Assembly: GCF_013149785.1 (NCBI RefSeq)
Contig: NZ_JABEZU010000001.1
Span: forward strand, 1,364,001-1,428,000
Reading direction: 5' to 3'
Source: Isoptericola halotolerans
Lineage (GTDB): Bacteria; Actinomycetota; Actinomycetes; Actinomycetales; Cellulomonadaceae
DNA length: 64,000 nt
Translations under genes and position numbers: made by a program
Notes under the pieces: generated by a model
What the model was told of the DNA's origin: nothing
Databases searched by the model: none
Seen by the model: the letters and a program-made list of their open reading frames with translations, nothing else
Shown here: piece by piece, positions 60,721 through 64,000 of the stretch
Layout: each line of letters opens with the position of its first letter
How positions within the stretch are numbered: position 1 is the first letter of the stretch

Positions 60721-61577
60721 GACGCCAGGTCCTCACCGGTACCGCCGGGGTGATCTCCCTGGTCGCGCTGTGGGAGGGGTACAAGCTCCTCGCGCCCGAC
60801 GACGGCGTGGTCGTCGCCGGGATGACGGTGCTGCCGCGCGCGAACGACGTCGCCATGCCGCACTTGTGGGACATGGCGGCCCGGGCGGCCGCGCCGGTGA
60901 CGTCCGCCCCCGGGGCCGACCCGCTGTGGCTCGCCGTGGGGCAGGCCGCGGCGTTCACGCTCGGGGTCGCCGCGGTGGGCTGGGTGATCGGCGTGACCGT
61001 CGGTCTGCTCACGGCGACCCTCATGCAGAGGTTCCGCACGGCGGAGTCCGCCCTGCTGCCGTGGGTCGTGCTCAGCCAGACCGTCCCGCTCATCGCGCTC
61101 GCCCCGCTGGTGCGCCGCTGGGGGAGCCAGCTCGAGATCGGCGCGTTCGCCTGGCAGGACTGGATGTCGGTGGCCGTCATCGCCTCCTACCTCGCGTTCT
61201 TCCCGGTCTCCGTCGGGGCGCTGCGCGGGCTGTCCTCGCCCGACGCCGTCCACGTCGACCTGCTGCGGTCCTACGGGGTGGGCTGGTGGCGCACCTACTC
61301 CACGCTGCGGCTGCCCGCCGCGGTGCCCCACCTGCTGCCCGCCGTGCGCCTGGCCGCAGCCAACGCCGTCGTCGGCGCCGTCGTCGCCGAGGTCTCCATC
61401 GGCCTGCGCGGCGGCATCGGCCGCATGATCGTCGAGTTCGGCGCCAGCGCGAGCGCCGACCCGGCCAAGCAGTGGTCGCCCATCGCCGGCGCCGTCGTCG
61501 TCGGCCTCGTCGCCGCGGGCGTGTGCGTCCTGCTCTCCCGTGCCCTGGACCGCTACCGCGTCTCGGAGGTCTCATGA
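60717..61577 (+). CDS. ABC permease 1 of a pyrimidine/riboflavin-type importer
   Basis: A 286-residue SsuC/TauC-like permease (about six helices; EAA-type loop ...LRSYGVGWWRTYSTLRLPAAVPHLLPAVRLAAANAVVGAVVAEVSIGLRGGIG). The start overlaps the LLM gene by 4 nt and its stop overlaps the ATPase gene. Together with permease 2 and an NMT1-type binding protein it forms an importer for an aromatic or pyrimidine-like compound. Confidence 0.87.
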   Translation: MRRQVLTGTAGVISLVALWEGYKLLAPDDGVVVAGMTVLPRANDVAMPHLWDMAARAAAPVTSAPGADPLWLAVGQAAAFTLGVAAVGWVIGVTVGLLTATLMQRFRTAESALLPWVVLSQTVPLIALAPLVRRWGSQLEIGAFAWQDWMSVAVIASYLAFFPVSVGALRGLSSPDAVHVDLLRSYGVGWWRTYSTLRLPAAVPHLLPAVRLAAANAVVGAVVAEVSIGLRGGIGRMIVEFGASASADPAKQWSPIAGAVVVGLVAAGVCVLLSRALDRYRVSEVS

Positions 61578-62470
61578 GTGCCACCGCCCCCACCAGCCGG
61601 TCCGCCCGGTCCGGTCCCGTCGAGCCGGTCGGCCCACCGGACGGCTCCGCCGCCACGGCAGCCGCGGCCGCGGTCGAGGTGCGCGGCGTCAGCCGTCGGT
61701 TCGCCTCGCGGTCGGGCGACGTGGTGGCGCTCTCGGACGTCGACCTCACCGTGCGGGCAGGGGAGTTCGTCTCGCTCATCGGCCCGTCCGGGTGCGGCAA
61801 GTCGACGCTCCTGCGCCTGATCGCCGACCTCGACCGGCCGACCGGCGGCGAGCTGACGGTCTTCGGCAGGCCGCCGCACGTGGCGCGGCAGAACCATGAC
61901 TTCGGCATCGCGTTCCAGCAGGCCGGCCTGCTGCCCTGGCGATCGGTCCGGGCCAACGTCGAGCTCCCGCTCGAGCTGCACGGCACCGGTCGCGCTGCGC
62001 GACGTGCCCGGGCCGCAGAGCTGCTCGGGCTCGTCGGTCTCGCCGACTTCGCCGACCACCGCCCGGACCAGCTCTCGGGCGGGATGCAGCAGCGGGTCGC
62101 GATCGCCCGGGCGCTCGCCGAGAGCCCCAGCCTGCTGCTCATGGACGAGCCGTTCGGCGCGCTCGACGAGATGACCCGTGAGCACGTCCAGACGGAGCTG
62201 CTGAGGCTGCGGGCGGAGTCCGGTGCCGCCGTCGTCTTCGTCACCCACTCCATCCCCGAGGCCGTGTACCTCTCGGACCGGGTCGTCGTGATGTCCGCCC
62301 GGCCGGGCCGGGTCCGCGAGATCGTGCCGGTCGCGCTCGGCAGCGCCGGTGACCGGACCGAGGAGCTGCGCGAGGACGACCAGTTCTTCGACCGGGTGCG
62401 GGCCGTGCGCGAGGCGCTCCACGGCACGGACCCCGCCGACGGCACCGCGCGCGGGGTGGACCAGCGGTGA
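61574..62470 (+). CDS. ABC ATPase of the pyrimidine-type importer
   Basis: A 298-residue ATP-binding subunit of the nitrate/taurine class: Walker A LIGPSGCGKSTLLRLIADLDRPTGG, Q-loop FQQAGLLPWRSV, signature LSGGMQQRVAIARAL, Walker B LLLMDEPFGALDEMTR, H-loop VTHSIPEAVYLSDRVVVMSARPG. Starts and stops overlap its neighbours (ATGA upstream, GTGA downstream), so it is translated as part of one operon. Confidence 0.9.
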   Translation: MSATAPTSRSARSGPVEPVGPPDGSAATAAAAAVEVRGVSRRFASRSGDVVALSDVDLTVRAGEFVSLIGPSGCGKSTLLRLIADLDRPTGGELTVFGRPPHVARQNHDFGIAFQQAGLLPWRSVRANVELPLELHGTGRAARRARAAELLGLVGLADFADHRPDQLSGGMQQRVAIARALAESPSLLLMDEPFGALDEMTREHVQTELLRLRAESGAAVVFVTHSIPEAVYLSDRVVVMSARPGRVREIVPVALGSAGDRTEELREDDQFFDRVRAVREALHGTDPADGTARGVDQR

Positions 62471-63243
62471 GGGCGGCCGGCCGGTGGCGTGAGGTTCTCG
62501 CGCCCGTCCTGCTCGGTGTCGTGGCGCTGCTGGCGTGGCAGGCGACCGTGATCGGCCTGGAGCTCCGGCCGTTCGTCGTGCCGAGCCCCACCGCGATCGG
62601 CGAGCAGCTCGTGGACCACGCCGCGGTGATCGCGGCGGCGAGCTGGTCGACGGCTCGCAACGCCTTCTGGGGACTGGTGATCGGTGTGGCCGTGGCGCTG
62701 CTGGCCGCCGCGGTGTCCGCCGCCGTGCGGGTGGTGGACGAGATGACCGCGCCGCTCGTCGCCGCGGCCGCCGTCGTGCCGATCGTGGCGCTGGCCCCGG
62801 TGCTGTACACGATGTTCGGCGCGAACGCGCAGACCGCACGGGTCGTCGTGGCCGCGATCGTGTCGTTCGTCCCGGTCTACGTCAACACGCTGCGGGGCCT
62901 GCGGACGGTCACGCCGGTCCACCGTGACCTCATGCGGGTCTACGCGGCGACCCGCCGCCAGGCGACACGGGTGGTCACCCTCCCCGGAGCGCTGCCGTTC
63001 TTCTTCTCCGGGCTGCGGGTCGCGGCGTCCGTGGCCGTCATCTCCGCCCTGGTCGCCGAGTACTTCGGCGGTCCGGTGGACGGGCTCGGCAAGGCGATCA
63101 CCTCTGCCGTGTCGTCGAGCAACTACCCGCTCGCCTGGGCCTACGTCGTCGGGGCCGTCGTCATCGGCCTCGTCTTCTTCTGCGCCACGCTCGCCCTCGA
63201 GCGCGGTGTGCTCCACCGCGGGAACCTCCGCCAGCGACCCTGA
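62467..63243 (+). CDS. ABC permease 2 of the pyrimidine-type importer
   Basis: A 258-residue SsuC/TauC-like permease with about six helices and the EAA loop LMRVYAATRRQATRVVTLPGALPFFFSGLRVAASVAVISALVAEYFGG. It pairs with permease 1 as a heterodimer. It starts at GTG inside the stop of the ATPase gene. Confidence 0.87.
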   Translation: MRAAGRWREVLAPVLLGVVALLAWQATVIGLELRPFVVPSPTAIGEQLVDHAAVIAAASWSTARNAFWGLVIGVAVALLAAAVSAAVRVVDEMTAPLVAAAAVVPIVALAPVLYTMFGANAQTARVVVAAIVSFVPVYVNTLRGLRTVTPVHRDLMRVYAATRRQATRVVTLPGALPFFFSGLRVAASVAVISALVAEYFGGPVDGLGKAITSAVSSSNYPLAWAYVVGAVVIGLVFFCATLALERGVLHRGNLRQRP

Positions 63244-63265
63244 ACGACCACGAGAGGAACGGAAC

Positions 63266-64000
63266 ATGAAGCACACAGCGCGCACCACCCTCGGGATCGG
63301 TGCGATGGCGACCACCGCCGCGCTCGCCCTGTCGGCCTGTGCCGGCGAGGCCGAGTCGGCCGACGTCGGCTCGGGCGACGGGCTGACGCCCGTCACCCTG
63401 CAGCTGCAGTGGGTGGCGCAGGCGCAGTTCGCCGGCTACTACGCGGCGCTCGACCAGGGCTACTACGAGGACGAAGGACTCGACGTCACGATCGTCGAGG
63501 CCGGCACCGACACCGTCCCGATCGACGTCCTCGCCGCCGGCGACGCCGACTACGCGATCTCCTGGGTGCCCAAGGTGCTCGGCTCCATCGAGCAGGGCAC
63601 CGAGGTGACGAACGTCGCCCAGGTGTTCGAGCGCTCCGGGACGCTGCAGATCGCGTTCGCGGACTCGGGCATCTCGGGACCGGAGGACCTCGCGGGCAAG
63701 AACGTCGGCTCCTGGGGCTACGGGAACGAGTGGGAGCTGTTCGCCGGGATGCAGGAGGCGGGCCTGGACACCTCGAGCGACATCTCCCTGGTGCAGCAGG
63801 CCTTCGACATGAACGGGTTCCTCGCCGGAGACATCGATGCGGCGCAGGCGATGACGTACAACGAGTACGCGCAGGTGCTGGAGACCGTGAACCCCGACAC
63901 CGGGGAGCTCTACCAGCCGGAGGACCTGACCGTCATCGACTGGAACGACGTCGGCACCGCCATGCTGCAGGACGCCATCTGGGCCGACACCGCGCGGCTG
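63266..64000 (+). CDS. NMT1/THI5-like substrate-binding lipoprotein (3' end cut by window)
   Basis: The first 245 residues are present. There is a lipobox (ALSACAG) after the signal sequence, then VTLQLQWVAQAQFAGYYAALDQGYYEDEGLDVTIVEAG, the classical NMT1-type binding fold seen for pyrimidine (RibY/ThiY-like), nitrate and sulfonate importers. AGGAAC lies 7 nt before the ATG. It is 22 nt after permease 2 and completes a four-component importer whose cargo is likely a pyrimidine, hydantoin or related ring compound. Confidence 0.9.
   Translation, partial: MKHTARTTLGIGAMATTAALALSACAGEAESADVGSGDGLTPVTLQLQWVAQAQFAGYYAALDQGYYEDEGLDVTIVEAGTDTVPIDVLAAGDADYAISWVPKVLGSIEQGTEVTNVAQVFERSGTLQIAFADSGISGPEDLAGKNVGSWGYGNEWELFAGMQEAGLDTSSDISLVQQAFDMNGFLAGDIDAAQAMTYNEYAQVLETVNPDTGELYQPEDLTVIDWNDVGTAMLQDAIWADTARL

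Overview
This 64 kb window is very GC-rich, densely coded chromosomal DNA. It looks like a Cellulomonas, Oerskovia or Cellulosimicrobium-type member of the Micrococcales (Actinomycetota). The evidence is GC-saturated third codon positions, many leaderless genes with a TANNNT box 6-8 nt before the start codon, the tig-clpP1-clpP2-clpX block, a baeRF2-family protein, F420-linked genes, and secreted polysaccharide enzymes (an AA10-CBM2 LPMO and a GH43 arabinanase-like enzyme). I see no insertion sequence, prophage, integrase or CRISPR array. The genus is inference; no rRNA gene is present to settle it.

Layout. 0-3 kb: cysK (minus) with a promoter, palindromes and a small ORF ending in Cys-Arg-Cys-Arg (candidate cysteine attenuator), a secreted LPMO, tRNA-Gly and a divergent tRNA-Pro. 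3-9.3 kb: an SRPBCC protein, an alkylsulfatase, two DUF202 membrane proteins, a decayed cation-diffusion-facilitator gene, a small membrane protein, and an FAD oxidoreductase divergent from an XRE-cupin regulator. 9.3-14 kb: tig, clpP1, clpP2 and clpX, the core protein-quality-control block. 14-20.6 kb: acyl-CoA ligase, chorismate mutase, baeRF2 protein and valS. 20.6-25.3 kb: MarR-GNAT fusion, an F420-dependent oxidoreductase overlapping cofE, a hypothetical protein, a YbaK-type deacylase and an alpha/beta hydrolase. 25.3-31 kb: AI-2E-type membrane protein, cold-shock-domain protein, CorA-type Mg channel with its own leader ORF and hairpin, DDAH, a Zn-alcohol dehydrogenase and an SRPBCC protein. 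31-38 kb: a 1504-residue secreted metallophosphoesterase and a secreted GH43 under twin LacI-type operators. 38-49.7 kb: oxidoreductases, exporters and their TetR and AraC regulators, a glutathionyl-hydroquinone reductase and an HhH-GPD protein. 49.7-52.8 kb: a three-gene ABC importer of the type proposed to take up F420-0. 53-55.7 kb: CoA-binding protein, membrane-fused sulfite-oxidase-family enzyme and a LysE exporter. 55.7-64 kb: a MocR regulator divergent from an operon of nitrilase/beta-ureidopropionase, dihydropyrimidinase, LLM oxidoreductase and a complete NMT1-type ABC importer, truncated by the window end.

How it fits together. Two themes stand out. First, F420: the final-step ligase cofE is translationally coupled to an F420-dependent oxidoreductase, a putative F420-0 importer lies 27 kb away, and another LLM enzyme sits in the pyrimidine operon. 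This suggests a cell that may scavenge the F420 core and only adds the glutamate tail. Second, nitrogen and sulfur economy: the reductive-pyrimidine/hydantoin operon carries a GlnR-like box, and cysK and corA each have a short leader ORF followed by an inverted repeat, suggesting translational sensing of cysteine and magnesium. These regulatory readings come from sequence only.
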